Assembly: GCF_018860245.1 (NCBI RefSeq)
Contig: NZ_JAHKPD010000008.1
Span: 191,821 to 255,820, forward strand
Source of the DNA: Pseudotamlana agarivorans
Lineage (GTDB): Bacteria > Bacteroidota > Bacteroidia > Flavobacteriales > Flavobacteriaceae
Direction of reading: 5' to 3'
DNA: 64,000 nucleotides
Under the pieces are notes generated by a model, which worked only from the letters and a program-made list of their open reading frames with translations, ran no database searches and had not been told where the DNA came from. How positions within the stretch are numbered: position 1 is the stretch's first letter; every line of letters begins with the position of its first letter. The position numbers were made by a program, and so were the translations under genes. This document shows, in pieces, positions 52,430-61,650 of the stretch.

Positions 52430-52641
52430 TTTGTAAATGTTTAATTGATTAAATAATAGCGTGATTAAAAGTAGTCAGTATTTCAACTGATTTCGTTTTT
52501 TTTACATTATTTTCGATGAAGCTTAATTTTTACCCTTTAAAATGCACTTAAAAGCAAAAAACACCGATAAACGGAATGTGTTAGCAAACAGTGGGTTATG
52601 TATGGGTTAAGGTTGGTTTTTAAAATTTATGAAACAGGTAA

Positions 52642-53001
52642 TTAAGTGGTTTTTTGGAGCGCTAATTTGGTGGCTTCTATGGTTTTTTTAGAGCTACCTA
52701 TAAAAATAGAATCATTTATAATAATTACAGGTCTGCTTAAAAAAGTATAATGTTCTAAAATGTAATGTTTGAAATCGCGCTCGATTAGGTTTTTATTTTT
52801 TAAATCCTTGTCCTTGTAAAGTTTTGCGCGTTTACTAAATAAGGCTTCATAACTTCCCGAAAGTACTTTCATCTCATCTAACTGTTCTGGAGTTATCGCT
52901 TCCGATTTAATGTCTTGTAGTATAAATTCGGAAGATAAATTTAATTCCTTTATTATGCGGTTGCAGGTATTGCAAGTTTTAAGGTAAAATACTTTTTTCA
53001 T
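52642..53001 (-). CDS. ArsC/Spx-family thioredoxin-fold protein
   Basis: 119 aa from the ATG at 53001 (MKKVFYLKTCNTCNRIIKEL). The CNTC motif (Cys10 and Cys13) is the thioredoxin-like active site of ArsC/YffB/Spx proteins, followed by LDEMKVLSGSYEALFSKRAKLYKD, HYTFLSRPVIIINDSIFIG. The RPxI segment with its Arg is typical of the family. Arsenate reductase or a glutathione-linked reductase are both possible; no ars genes are near. Divergent from the DinB-like gene. Confidence 0.85.
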   Translation of the reverse strand: MKKVFYLKTCNTCNRIIKELNLSSEFILQDIKSEAITPEQLDEMKVLSGSYEALFSKRAKLYKDKDLKNKNLIERDFKHYILEHYTFLSRPVIIINDSIFIGSSKKTIEATKLALQKTT

Positions 53002-53059
53002 GTTTCTATTTGTTTTGAAAAACAAATTAAAAGTATATTTATTGAAAAATTAAATTATA

Positions 53060-53524
53060 ATGGATTTTACATTTGAGATACAAAAAAATATAAGAAAAAT
53101 ATTTTATAAGATTATTGAAACCACCTCTTTGGAGGATTTAAATAAGATTCCGCAAGGATTTAATAATAATGTGATTTGGAATATTGCGCATTGCGTAGTA
53201 ACCCAACAGTTATTGGCGTATAAACTCTCTGGTATCGATGTCTCCTTAAGCCCCAAAATGATTGAGCGTTACATGAAAGATACAAAACCAGAAGGTGATT
53301 TAGGTCAAGATGAAATCGATGAAATAAAATCGCTTTTAGTATCAACTATAGAAAAAACGAAAATAGATTTTGATCATGGGGTTTTTAAAACTTTTAATGC
53401 ATACACGGTTTCTACCACTGGAAATACTTTGGGTCATATTAATGACGCTCTAGAATTTTCTGTTGTTCATGATGGTATACATTACGGCTATGTGTTGGCG
53501 CTACTAAAAGTTATTAAAAAGTAG
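53060..53524 (+). CDS. DinB-family protein
   Basis: 154 aa four-helix protein of the DinB/YfiT type. Seen: an His in NIAHCVVTQQLLAYKL and a second in VVHDGIHYGYVLALLKVI, the usual metal-ligand positions of the fold. These proteins often bind a divalent metal and transfer thiols or act in damage response, but a specific reaction cannot be given. Its end overlaps the convergent lipoprotein gene by 21 nt. Confidence 0.85.
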   Translation: MDFTFEIQKNIRKIFYKIIETTSLEDLNKIPQGFNNNVIWNIAHCVVTQQLLAYKLSGIDVSLSPKMIERYMKDTKPEGDLGQDEIDEIKSLLVSTIEKTKIDFDHGVFKTFNAYTVSTTGNTLGHINDALEFSVVHDGIHYGYVLALLKVIKK

Positions 53525-54220
53525 GTAAGGCTTTGCTTCGTCAAAAGGTATTTTAAATTCTATAATACCTTCAGAATAAGCTGCAATTTCAAATGTATTA
53601 TATAGAAAAATAAGACCATCTTCTGTATATGCCATATTGGAAGGTAGCTTGAATTGATTTTGGTTCAAAAGGATATTTTTATCTTCAATTGATTTTTGAT
53701 AGTAGGGTTCTGCAATTGTTTTAAAGCCATCTATGTCACTAAATAATGCGGTATTGGGTATTAGTTTTCCATTCTTCGTGTTAAAATTTAAAAATGTGAT
53801 TTTTGAATTTCCATGAGCGCCACCGGTATTGGTGTATGCGGTTAAGGCAATGCTTATAAGCTCTTCAGATTGATGCAATACCTCTCCGTCTATTTGTACT
53901 TCCCAGTTTGGAGAACTTTCAGGGTAATCTAGCTTAAATGAATCGTATTCTTTAACAAAAGCGTCGATGCTTTCGCTAATCGTTTTGGGTTGAGTTTCGT
54001 TCACATCGCCGGTTCGTATCGAGGCAATGACGTTATTCGTAATACTAGAGTTAATTAAATTGACCACAGAAGACATGCCACTTGCTTTAGGAATATTAAT
54101 TTCTACTATATCATTATTTTTTGATGACATGTGAATTTCAGAAAAAGAAATCTGAAAAGCCTTTTTACAAGAGAAACTTAATAATAGTAATAAAAATAAG
54201 AGGTTCTTTAAATAGCGCAT
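53504..54220 (-). CDS. DUF3298/PdaC-like lipoprotein
   Basis: 238 aa. Lipoprotein signal MRYLKNLLFLLLLLSFSC (Cys18). The mature part shows the DUF4163/DUF3298 pattern: VEINIPKASG, a middle GGAHGNSKITFLNFNTKNGKLIPNTALF, and an ending FEIAAYSEGIIEFKIPFDEAKPYL. Proteins of this family occur at the cell envelope and as anti-sigma partners or deacetylase add-ons in Firmicutes; here it stands alone. Its 3' end overlaps the DinB-like gene. Confidence 0.85.
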   Translation of the reverse strand: MRYLKNLLFLLLLLSFSCKKAFQISFSEIHMSSKNNDIVEINIPKASGMSSVVNLINSSITNNVIASIRTGDVNETQPKTISESIDAFVKEYDSFKLDYPESSPNWEVQIDGEVLHQSEELISIALTAYTNTGGAHGNSKITFLNFNTKNGKLIPNTALFSDIDGFKTIAEPYYQKSIEDKNILLNQNQFKLPSNMAYTEDGLIFLYNTFEIAAYSEGIIEFKIPFDEAKPYLLFNNF

Positions 54221-54353
54221 ATTTGACCTTTTAATTTAGGCATAAATGTAAATATGGAAAATGATTGTATGTCAATAATTTATTGTTTTCCAATAAAAAA
54301 TGAGCACCACAATGTTTAGGAACGGAGAAATTAGACTTTAAAATAGTAGCCAA

Positions 54354-55157
54354 TTAATTGAAGAAATAAATATAACCTAAACTAAGCCAAATTAAACTAT
54401 CATTATGTTTGTTGGATTCTAGGTTGTGGTCAAGACCGTCAACATTATCGTCCATATAGAATTGCCATCTAAAATCGAGCATTAAATCGGAGACACGAGA
54501 TAGTTTGTATCTTACCCCAACGTTACTTACAATCGACCAACTACTACCATGTGAAGCATCTACCGAACCAGGAGCCCAGCCAGAATAAAAATTGCTAGGG
54601 TCGGTGACATCGCCATAGGCATTAGGGTCGGGGTTATTATAGGTCGTTTGCACTTCAGGCATATGGTAGGTATATTGCACGCCTAAACCAATAAAAGGTC
54701 CAAATTTATAGCTATAACCTTGATAGTCCCGAAGACTTAATGGGAAAAACTCCAGTTGCGTGCCAATATTAAAGTTGGTTGCAGATCCAGTGTGTGCTCG
54801 AAGTTGATCGGCTTCTGCAGAAGTTCTTGAAGGATCAACCCATTCGCCATGATGACGCAAATTTGTGGTGTTCCAAGAAACTTCATTACGTAATTTAAAA
54901 TGGTCATTAAAATACTTGTCGGCAGTATAACAGTTGCAATCTGATTGGATAGTAAAATTCATGTAATGTACTAAACCAATAGCAAATCCTGAATTTTTAA
55001 AGTTATTTGAGAAATCTTCTCGTACGCCATAGTCAGAACGCATTTCAACATATCCAGCAACAAGACCAAATTCATGAGAAAAACCTTGTTGTGCTTTTGC
55101 TGTTTGAAATATCGCAAACAAAGTAAAAGCTATGGCGACATTTTTTGGTTTAATCAT
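54354..55157 (-). CDS. outer-membrane beta-barrel-like protein (THC0290_0291-type)
   Basis: 267 aa. Signal peptide MIKPKNVAIAFTLFAIFQTAKA, mature start QQGFSHEFGLVAGYVEMRSDYG. Alternating amphipathic strands, a mid-protein aromatic-rich part and a terminal aromatic (LGYIYFFN) point to a small outer-membrane barrel. By memory it resembles the flavobacterial THC0290_0291 family of unknown role. A Cys pair (SDCNCYTADK) lies in a loop. No substrate can be assigned. Confidence 0.7.
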   Translation of the reverse strand: MIKPKNVAIAFTLFAIFQTAKAQQGFSHEFGLVAGYVEMRSDYGVREDFSNNFKNSGFAIGLVHYMNFTIQSDCNCYTADKYFNDHFKLRNEVSWNTTNLRHHGEWVDPSRTSAEADQLRAHTGSATNFNIGTQLEFFPLSLRDYQGYSYKFGPFIGLGVQYTYHMPEVQTTYNNPDPNAYGDVTDPSNFYSGWAPGSVDASHGSSWSIVSNVGVRYKLSRVSDLMLDFRWQFYMDDNVDGLDHNLESNKHNDSLIWLSLGYIYFFN

Positions 55158-55299
55158 AAATGGCTTGGTTTGATGTAGTTATTTATAACAAAGATATAAA
55201 AACAGTCTTTTAAAACAAATATTTAAAAATTGCTATAATTTAAACAATCTTAGCTATTGAAGAATATAAATTAAAAGCAATATCTTTTTAAAGATAATG

Positions 55300-55307
55300 T
55301 ATATTTG
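55300..55307 (+). promoter_or_regulatory. candidate -7 element of the gdhA promoter
   Basis: TATATTTG fits TAnnTTTG, 45 nt before the gdhA ATG; no clear -33 element. Confidence 0.4.
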
Positions 55308-55352
55308 TTTGAAAATACTAATTATTTAATAATTTCAAATATTTATTGTGCT

Positions 55353-56696
55353 ATGAAAAGTAAAGTTAAAGCTTTTTTAGATTTAGTAAAAGAAAGAAAT
55401 GGACATGAGTCAGAATTCTTACAGGCAGTAGAGGAAGTTGCAGAAACTGTAATCCCGTATATTGTTGAAAACGACATATATTATGGCAAGAATATTTTGC
55501 TTAGAATGGTCGAGCCCGAGCGTGTTATCATGTTTAGGGTTTGCTGGGTTGATGATGCTGGTGAAATTCAAGTAAATAGAGGGTATAGAATTCAAATGAA
55601 TTCGGCTATTGGGCCTTATAAAGGTGGGTTGCGATTTCACCCTACAGTTAATTTAAGTATTTTGAAATTCTTAGCCTTTGAGCAGGTGTTCAAGAACAGT
55701 TTAACGACCCTGCCAATGGGTGGTGGTAAAGGCGGTAGTGATTTCGATCCTAAAGGTAAGAGTGACAATGAGATCATGAGATTTTGCCATGCTTTTATGG
55801 GTGAATTATTTAGACATATTGGACATAATACAGATGTTCCCGCTGGTGATATTGGTGTAGGTGCTCGAGAAATTGGATTCCTTTTTGGGATGTATAAAAA
55901 AATAAGTAATGGATTTACTGGTGTATTAACCGGAAAAGGTATGTCTTGGGGAGGTTCGTTAATTAGACCTGAGGCTACCGGGTATGGCACGGTTTATTTT
56001 GCTCAAAAAATGCTCGAAACAAAAGGTCAGGATTTTGAAGGGAAATCTGTCGTTATTTCTGGTTCTGGAAATGTAGCCCAATATGCTGCTGAAAAAGTGC
56101 TTCAGCTAGGGGGCAAGGTGTTGACTTTATCTGATTCTTCAGGATATATTTACGACGCCGATGGTATAAATGCCGAAAAATTAGCACATGTTATGGAGCT
56201 TAAAAATGTGAAACGAGCACGAATCAATGCTTATTTAGATACTTATCCTAATGCTAAATTTGTAAAAGGGAAAACACCTTGGGAAATAGGCTGCGATATT
56301 GCCATGCCTTGTGCTACACAAAATGAACTTCATGAAAACGATGCAGAAGCACTCCTGAAAAATGGATGTATTTGTGTTGCCGAAGGTGCTAATATGCCAT
56401 CTACTAAAGAAGCTGTTGCAGCGTTCCATAAAGCAAAAATACTATTTGCTCCAGGTAAAGCGTCTAATGCTGGTGGTGTTGCAACATCGGGATTGGAAAT
56501 GACTCAGAATTCCCTTCGATTTAAGTGGACAAGAGATGAGGTGGACAGCAAATTAAAAGATATCATGGGAGACATTCATAAGTCTTGTATAGAATATGGT
56601 ACGGATGATGATGGCTATGTTGATTATGTACGAGGTGCTAATATCGCTGGTTTCGTAAAAGTAGCCGATGCCATGTTAGCTCAAGGGGTCGTTTAG
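55353..56696 (+). CDS. gdhA: NADP-dependent glutamate dehydrogenase
   Basis: 447 aa from the ATG at 55353 (MKSKVKAFLDLVKERNG), the length of E. coli GdhA. The upstream open frame lacks support. Motifs: GGLRFHP (91-97), catalytic LPMGGGKGGSDFDPKG with Lys126, VPAGDIGVGAREIGFLFG, Rossmann GSGNVAQYAAEKVLQLG, EGANMPST, and APGKASNAGGVATSGLEMTQNS. It makes glutamate from 2-oxoglutarate and ammonium with NADPH. A MITE-like palindrome follows. Confidence 0.96.
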   Translation: MKSKVKAFLDLVKERNGHESEFLQAVEEVAETVIPYIVENDIYYGKNILLRMVEPERVIMFRVCWVDDAGEIQVNRGYRIQMNSAIGPYKGGLRFHPTVNLSILKFLAFEQVFKNSLTTLPMGGGKGGSDFDPKGKSDNEIMRFCHAFMGELFRHIGHNTDVPAGDIGVGAREIGFLFGMYKKISNGFTGVLTGKGMSWGGSLIRPEATGYGTVYFAQKMLETKGQDFEGKSVVISGSGNVAQYAAEKVLQLGGKVLTLSDSSGYIYDADGINAEKLAHVMELKNVKRARINAYLDTYPNAKFVKGKTPWEIGCDIAMPCATQNELHENDAEALLKNGCICVAEGANMPSTKEAVAAFHKAKILFAPGKASNAGGVATSGLEMTQNSLRFKWTRDEVDSKLKDIMGDIHKSCIEYGTDDDGYVDYVRGANIAGFVKVADAMLAQGVV

Positions 56697-56713
56697 AATA
56701 TTTATTAAACGAA

Positions 56714-56822
56714 AAATAGAGGCTGTACAAAAAGTATTAAAGTACGTCATTCTGAACTTACAGACTGTGTCATAATTAAAGTTCAGGTTGACGAAAACTT
56801 TACTTTTTATGCAGCCTCTTTT
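56714..56822 (+). repeat. MITE-like palindromic repeat, copy 2
   Basis: About 109 bp, bounded by AGAGGCTGTACAAAAAGTA on the left and TACTTTTTATGCAGCCTCT on the right (near-perfect terminal inverted repeats). Homologous to 5137-5224 in reverse; the middle differs by about 20 bp. It lies between gdhA and porZ. Its end encodes MTKTLLF in the porZ reading frame, which makes an artificially long open frame there. Confidence 0.78.
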
Positions 56823-56895
56823 ATTTATGCATATTATTTTGAAGTTAAATTCGTTAGATATAAATATATTTGAACTTCAAAAAAACAACAACATA

Positions 56896-59244
56896 TTGAA
56901 AAAAGTAATTCTTCTTATTTTTAGTTTGTTCCCACTGTTACAATTTTCTCAAGATTATTCAGGGTTCTGGGAAGGTCATTTTTCATACAATAACATTAAA
57001 GCTGTTACTCAAGGGAATAATAAAACTTTTGCTGCGTCAGAAAATGCTGTTTTTTATAGTGATAATCAAACCAATCAATTGGAGGAAATAACAACTATAA
57101 ATGGGCTGTCTGGAGATACAATCTCAACTATTTTTTACAGCGAAGCTTATGAGTTGTTGATTATAGGGTATGAAAATGGCTTACTCGAAATTGTTTTTGA
57201 TGATGATTCTGAGGTTTTAACTATTGTAGATATTTTTGAGAAAACAACCATTCAACCAACTATAAAAACAATAAATCATTTCAGTAGCTTTAATAATAAT
57301 TTATATATAGCCACTAATTATGGTATTTCGGTATACAACCTAGAACGTTTAGAGTTTGGAGACACTTATTTTATAGGTGCAAATGGGACGCAGATTCCAG
57401 TGATGCAAACCACGGTGTTCGAGAATGTCATTTATGCGTCATGCTCAGATAATAATGGTCTTAAAAAAGCCGATGTATTAAGTTCTAATTTAATTGATTA
57501 TCAAAATTGGACAACTATTGCCACTGGTAGTTGGTTAGGTGTAGAAAATCAAGAAACCAAATTATACGCAACAAATGCTAATAGAAAAATGTATGAAGTG
57601 GTAAATCAATCCATTATATCTGAAGTTGCTACCTATGTAAATACGCCGTTAAATTTGCAATCGTTTGAAGATTATCTAATTGTTACAACTCAAAATGAAG
57701 TTTTTGTTTACGATTCAAATTTTAATAGTGTCGCACAAGTTGGTATCGTGCCAGAATTTAGTACACGCTATACCTCTGCGACAGTGGACCAAAATTTCAT
57801 CTATATTGGCAGTGAAAGTTTTGGAGTACTAAAAACGCCTATTGCCAGCCCGACCATATTTGAGGAAGTTCATCCTGACGGTCCATTAATAAATAAACCT
57901 TTTAGGGTGAAAGCTACTGGTGATGGTTTTTGGGTGACATTTGGAGAGTATACAGAATATTATAATCCTTACCCATTAAATAAACGTGGTTTTAGTCATT
58001 TTAAAAATGATGAATGGATAAATACACCAAGTACTGAGGTGTTAGATGCTGTGTGTTTAAATGCTATTGCGGTTAACCCATCTAATGCTAATCAGGTTTT
58101 TTTGAGTTCTTTTTATAGTGGTTTATTAGAAGTAAATGAAGAAGTGCCAACTTTTTTGTTTAATGAAACTAATAGCGGTTTAGAATCCTTGGTTCTGCCA
58201 AACGATCCAAGCTACATTGATATTAGGGTTGGAGCATCTGCATTTGATAATGACGGACTTTTATGGACAACAACAGGTTTAGTGGATCGGCCTCTTAAAT
58301 CTTATAACCCAGCTAATAATCAATGGCGATCATTTGATTTTACAAGTGTTATTGGTGATGGTTTTCTAGGGGGGAGTTCAGGATATTCCGAATTGCTTAT
58401 TGCTTCAGATGGAACAAAATGGATAGGAAGTTCTAGGTATGGCGTGATTGGTTTTCAGGAAAATGGTAATAGACCATTATTGAAAGGTGTTTACACAGAA
58501 GAAGAAAATATGCCTTTTCATTCAGTAACAGCATTGGCATTGGATCAAAGAAATCAATTGTGGATCGGGACATCTAATGGACTACGTGTTTTGTATAATA
58601 CCTCCAATTTTTTTAAGGATAATATACAGGTCGATGAGATTGTTATTGAAGAAGATGGTGTTGCTAAGGAACTGTTATTTCAGCAAAATATTACTGCGAT
58701 CGAAGTTGATGGTTCTAATAATAAATGGGTGTCTACTGCCGATGCTGGTTTGTTTTACTTTTCTCCAGATGGACAAAATACGATATTCCATTTTACTAAA
58801 ACGAATTCTCCTCTGCCATCTAACGCGGTTTTAGATCTTTCTATTGATGGTGATCGAGGTATTGTACATATTGCTACAGATAAAGGCTTAGTGTCGTTTC
58901 TGTCGGGCGGGTCTAGCCCAATAGAAAATTTAGAATCTGCATTTGCTTATCCTAACCCTGTTCGTCCTGGGTTTGATATGTTTGAAAAAAAGATAAAAAT
59001 TAAAGGTGTTTCTGAAAATATAAATATTAAAATCACCGATATAGAAGGTAATTTAGTGGCCGAAGCACAGTCTAAAACCAACCAAAGATATAGTGGTTAT
59101 CATTTAGAAATTGATGGCGGAACCGCTTATTGGAACGGAAAAAATTTAGCCAATAACACTGTAGCCTCTGGGGTGTATTTGGTGATGTTATCCGATTTAG
59201 AAACTTTTGAAACCAAAGTGATCAAATTAATGGTTGTACGCTAA
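56896..59244 (+). CDS. porZ: type IX secretion system protein PorZ-like beta-propeller
   Basis: About 782 aa from TTG 56896, which gives signal peptide MKKVILLIFSLFPLLQFSQ. The frame is open from 56788, but those 36 codons start inside the MITE-like repeat and carry no signal peptide. The mature protein starts DYSGFWEGHFSYNNIKAVTQ and consists of two WD-like propellers (KWIGSSRYGVIGF, LWIGTSNGLRVLY, KWVSTADAGLFYF), then a C-terminal gliding/T9SS-like beta domain. PorZ binds anionic LPS and feeds the T9SS attachment complex. recO overlaps its stop by 1 nt, as I expect in flavobacteria. Confidence 0.87.
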   Translation: MKKVILLIFSLFPLLQFSQDYSGFWEGHFSYNNIKAVTQGNNKTFAASENAVFYSDNQTNQLEEITTINGLSGDTISTIFYSEAYELLIIGYENGLLEIVFDDDSEVLTIVDIFEKTTIQPTIKTINHFSSFNNNLYIATNYGISVYNLERLEFGDTYFIGANGTQIPVMQTTVFENVIYASCSDNNGLKKADVLSSNLIDYQNWTTIATGSWLGVENQETKLYATNANRKMYEVVNQSIISEVATYVNTPLNLQSFEDYLIVTTQNEVFVYDSNFNSVAQVGIVPEFSTRYTSATVDQNFIYIGSESFGVLKTPIASPTIFEEVHPDGPLINKPFRVKATGDGFWVTFGEYTEYYNPYPLNKRGFSHFKNDEWINTPSTEVLDAVCLNAIAVNPSNANQVFLSSFYSGLLEVNEEVPTFLFNETNSGLESLVLPNDPSYIDIRVGASAFDNDGLLWTTTGLVDRPLKSYNPANNQWRSFDFTSVIGDGFLGGSSGYSELLIASDGTKWIGSSRYGVIGFQENGNRPLLKGVYTEEENMPFHSVTALALDQRNQLWIGTSNGLRVLYNTSNFFKDNIQVDEIVIEEDGVAKELLFQQNITAIEVDGSNNKWVSTADAGLFYFSPDGQNTIFHFTKTNSPLPSNAVLDLSIDGDRGIVHIATDKGLVSFLSGGSSPIENLESAFAYPNPVRPGFDMFEKKIKIKGVSENINIKITDIEGNLVAEAQSKTNQRYSGYHLEIDGGTAYWNGKNLANNTVASGVYLVMLSDLETFETKVIKLMVVR

Positions 59245-59963
59245 TGTTAATTACCACAAATGCCATTGTTCTATCCAAATTAAAATATAAAGATAACGAT
59301 CTTATTGTTAAGTGTTTTACTCAAGAAAAAGGCGTGGTTAGTTTTTTGTTAAGAGGCGTTTTAAAAAGTAAAAAATCACAAAATAAAGCTGCTTATTTTC
59401 AGCCCTTATCACAAGTGCAATTAGTTATAGATTATAAACCAAACCGCTCTTTGCAATCCATAAAAGAAACGAAGCTTAATGTTATTTATTCCAGCTTGCA
59501 TTCTCATGTTTTAAAGAGTGCTATTGTTTTGTTTTTATCTGAAGTGTTAACAAACACATTACATGAAGAAGAGCAGGATGAAGCGCTTTATAGCTACTTA
59601 GAAAACACGCTATTATGGTTAGATAATCAATCTGAATATGCCAATTTTCACTTATTATTTTTGCTGAAACTCACTAAGTATTTAGGGTTTTATCCGGATA
59701 CGACACATATGGATTTTCCTAATTTTAATTTAAATGAAGGTAAATTTGAATTAAAACCTATTTACAAACATGATATTTCAGGAGCCAATTTAGTGCTGCT
59801 AAAACAGCTTTTGGAAACAACTTTTCAAGCTTTACCAAATATTAAAATAAACGCAACCCAACGGCAGTCTTTCTTAACCATGATGTTACTTTATTTCGAG
59901 TTGCATTTGGGTAGTTTTAGACGCCCTAAATCATTACAAGTTTTTAACCAAGTTTTCAATTAA
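59244..59963 (+). CDS. recO: DNA repair protein RecO
   Basis: 239 aa. OB-fold N-domain (TTNAIVLSKLKYKDNDLIVKCFTQEKGVVSFLLRGV) and helical C-domain as in RecO. Bacteroidetes members lack a full zinc cluster. RecO loads RecA with RecR at gaps and anneals SSB-coated strands. The ATG overlaps the porZ stop (TAATG), so they are translationally coupled. The 200 bases after it hold no gene. Confidence 0.93.
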   Translation: MLITTNAIVLSKLKYKDNDLIVKCFTQEKGVVSFLLRGVLKSKKSQNKAAYFQPLSQVQLVIDYKPNRSLQSIKETKLNVIYSSLHSHVLKSAIVLFLSEVLTNTLHEEEQDEALYSYLENTLLWLDNQSEYANFHLLFLLKLTKYLGFYPDTTHMDFPNFNLNEGKFELKPIYKHDISGANLVLLKQLLETTFQALPNIKINATQRQSFLTMMLLYFELHLGSFRRPKSLQVFNQVFN

Positions 59964-60165
59964 TTGTTAAAAATGCAAAGTTAAAAATTTACGATATCTC
60001 CAAAGGTCAAAGGTCTTCCGTTAATTTTTTCAATTAAACATTTCAATAATTAAAAGTAAAAAATTCATACGTAATTCAAATAATCAATTCCTTGTCTCAT
60101 TCACGATTTTTCAGCAGTATAGCCCACGACTCCACCGCTAAACCAATAAACGATTTCACATGTTA

Positions 60166-61650
60166 TCAGCATATGCCTTTTTTGGTAATCACCTCACCGC
60201 TTGAAAGTTCGACCTTAGCTATGTAAATAGCGCCTAAGTTAGGTAGGTAATAAGTTTCAGAATGACTATCGCCTTCTAATTGATACAATTGTTGTCCTAA
60301 AAGATCGAATATTTTAATACTTCTTATGGTTTGGTTTTGTGCTGTATTAAATTGCAGCTGGTTTTTACCTAAACTGATAATGGTAAGCCTATTCAAGTTA
60401 AATGCATCTTGAGATACAGATAATGAACTGTCTTCGAATACAATTTCAAACCGATCATTAAATTCGCCTGTTTGTTGGGATGTGAAAATATAGTCACCAC
60501 TAGTTAAATCCCATCTGGTGGCGGGTGTATTATCTTTATCTAATAAAATGACATTATGAGTTGTAAAAAAATCACCTTCGGTTTTCGCTAGTGCTATAGT
60601 GTATATAATGCTTGGTGCTAACGTGGTTTTAAAACCTAAAGGAATAACCTCATTAATGGTTAAACTGTTCGGGTCTCTGCCTTGTATTGTAAACTTTTTA
60701 TCTACACCTGGAATTATAGAATATAGATAGGATCCTTTTAGTGGATGTGTATCTGCATCATAGGACAAGCCGTCATCAGCATCGGTAGCCCCATTAACAT
60801 AACCAATAAGTATTTGGTTCGCGGTATTGTCTGTTGATTTTAAATTAAGCCATATTTTATTAGGTTTGGTGTTTGCAGTTTTAGAATTGTTATTTTGTTT
60901 AAAGAATTCACGATTTGCAACTGGCGATTCAGTGCGCATGGCATTGTTAAATGTCACTGTTCCAGAATTTATACCGCTAGATCCACTCGCTCCATTTTCC
61001 ATAGAAACAAAAAAGCTTTGCCCAGATGGAATGGCATGACCACTTCCAGGGATAATCATTTCTGGAACTGAACCATCACCACCAGCACTTGTGGCGCCAG
61101 TATTATTTATAATCGCATAATCGCTTGTACTAAAGTTTTGCTGTTGGTTACCATTTAAAGATGAGTTAGGGGCTGCATTTTGAGACCAGAAATAAATGGC
61201 GCGTTCTAATTCGGGGTTTCCATTAAAAAAAGCATCAGAATCAAGTGCAGAAGGATAGGGGTTCCCAATCAAATTCCAGTTTTTATCAGATTTTTCATCA
61301 TCATTTCTATAGATATTTAAGCTGTAAATACCGTTATTAAATTTACCTTTAAAGGTTGCAAGAAATGTTGAGCCTTTACCCGAACCATTCGCGCTAAAAT
61401 AACCAGGTGTTGTAGTCGTTGTATAGCCTTTTCCTGGTTCCATTGTAGTATCGCCTATAAGCGTCCAGTCATCACCGTTATCATCAATGTCATCCTGGCC
61501 TGAAACGGGGTTGTTGTTGTTGTTACTTTCTTTTTCGGAATCTTTAAAATTTTGTGCATTAAAGGTGTATAGTCGATTAGGATTATAATGTGGAATAGAA
61601 GTTGAAATTTGTGGACTTTCCACAGGGGAGCTCCAGTAGGTGTACTCGTA
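60166..61650 (-). CDS. C-terminal half of a nonsense-interrupted T9SS surface protein
   Basis: The frame runs 494 codons directly after the TGA at 61651-61653, continuing the previous gene: YEYTYWSSPVES, then SISTSIPHYNPNRLY-like text, IGNPYPSALD, two beta domains, and a T9SS type A sorting domain at the end (SIKIFDLLGQQLYQLEG, YIAKVELSSGEVITKKG). The first usable start would be GTG 61623, without signal peptide, so this half cannot be exported alone. The two halves clearly form one ancestral gene of about 832 residues. Read-through, a recent mutation or a base error are the alternatives. Confidence 0.85.
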   Translation of the reverse strand, partial: YEYTYWSSPVESPQISTSIPHYNPNRLYTFNAQNFKDSEKESNNNNNPVSGQDDIDDNGDDWTLIGDTTMEPGKGYTTTTTPGYFSANGSGKGSTFLATFKGKFNNGIYSLNIYRNDDEKSDKNWNLIGNPYPSALDSDAFFNGNPELERAIYFWSQNAAPNSSLNGNQQQNFSTSDYAIINNTGATSAGGDGSVPEMIIPGSGHAIPSGQSFFVSMENGASGSSGINSGTVTFNNAMRTESPVANREFFKQNNNSKTANTKPNKIWLNLKSTDNTANQILIGYVNGATDADDGLSYDADTHPLKGSYLYSIIPGVDKKFTIQGRDPNSLTINEVIPLGFKTTLAPSIIYTIALAKTEGDFFTTHNVILLDKDNTPATRWDLTSGDYIFTSQQTGEFNDRFEIVFEDSSLSVSQDAFNLNRLTIISLGKNQLQFNTAQNQTIRSIKIFDLLGQQLYQLEGDSHSETYYLPNLGAIYIAKVELSSGEVITKKGIC

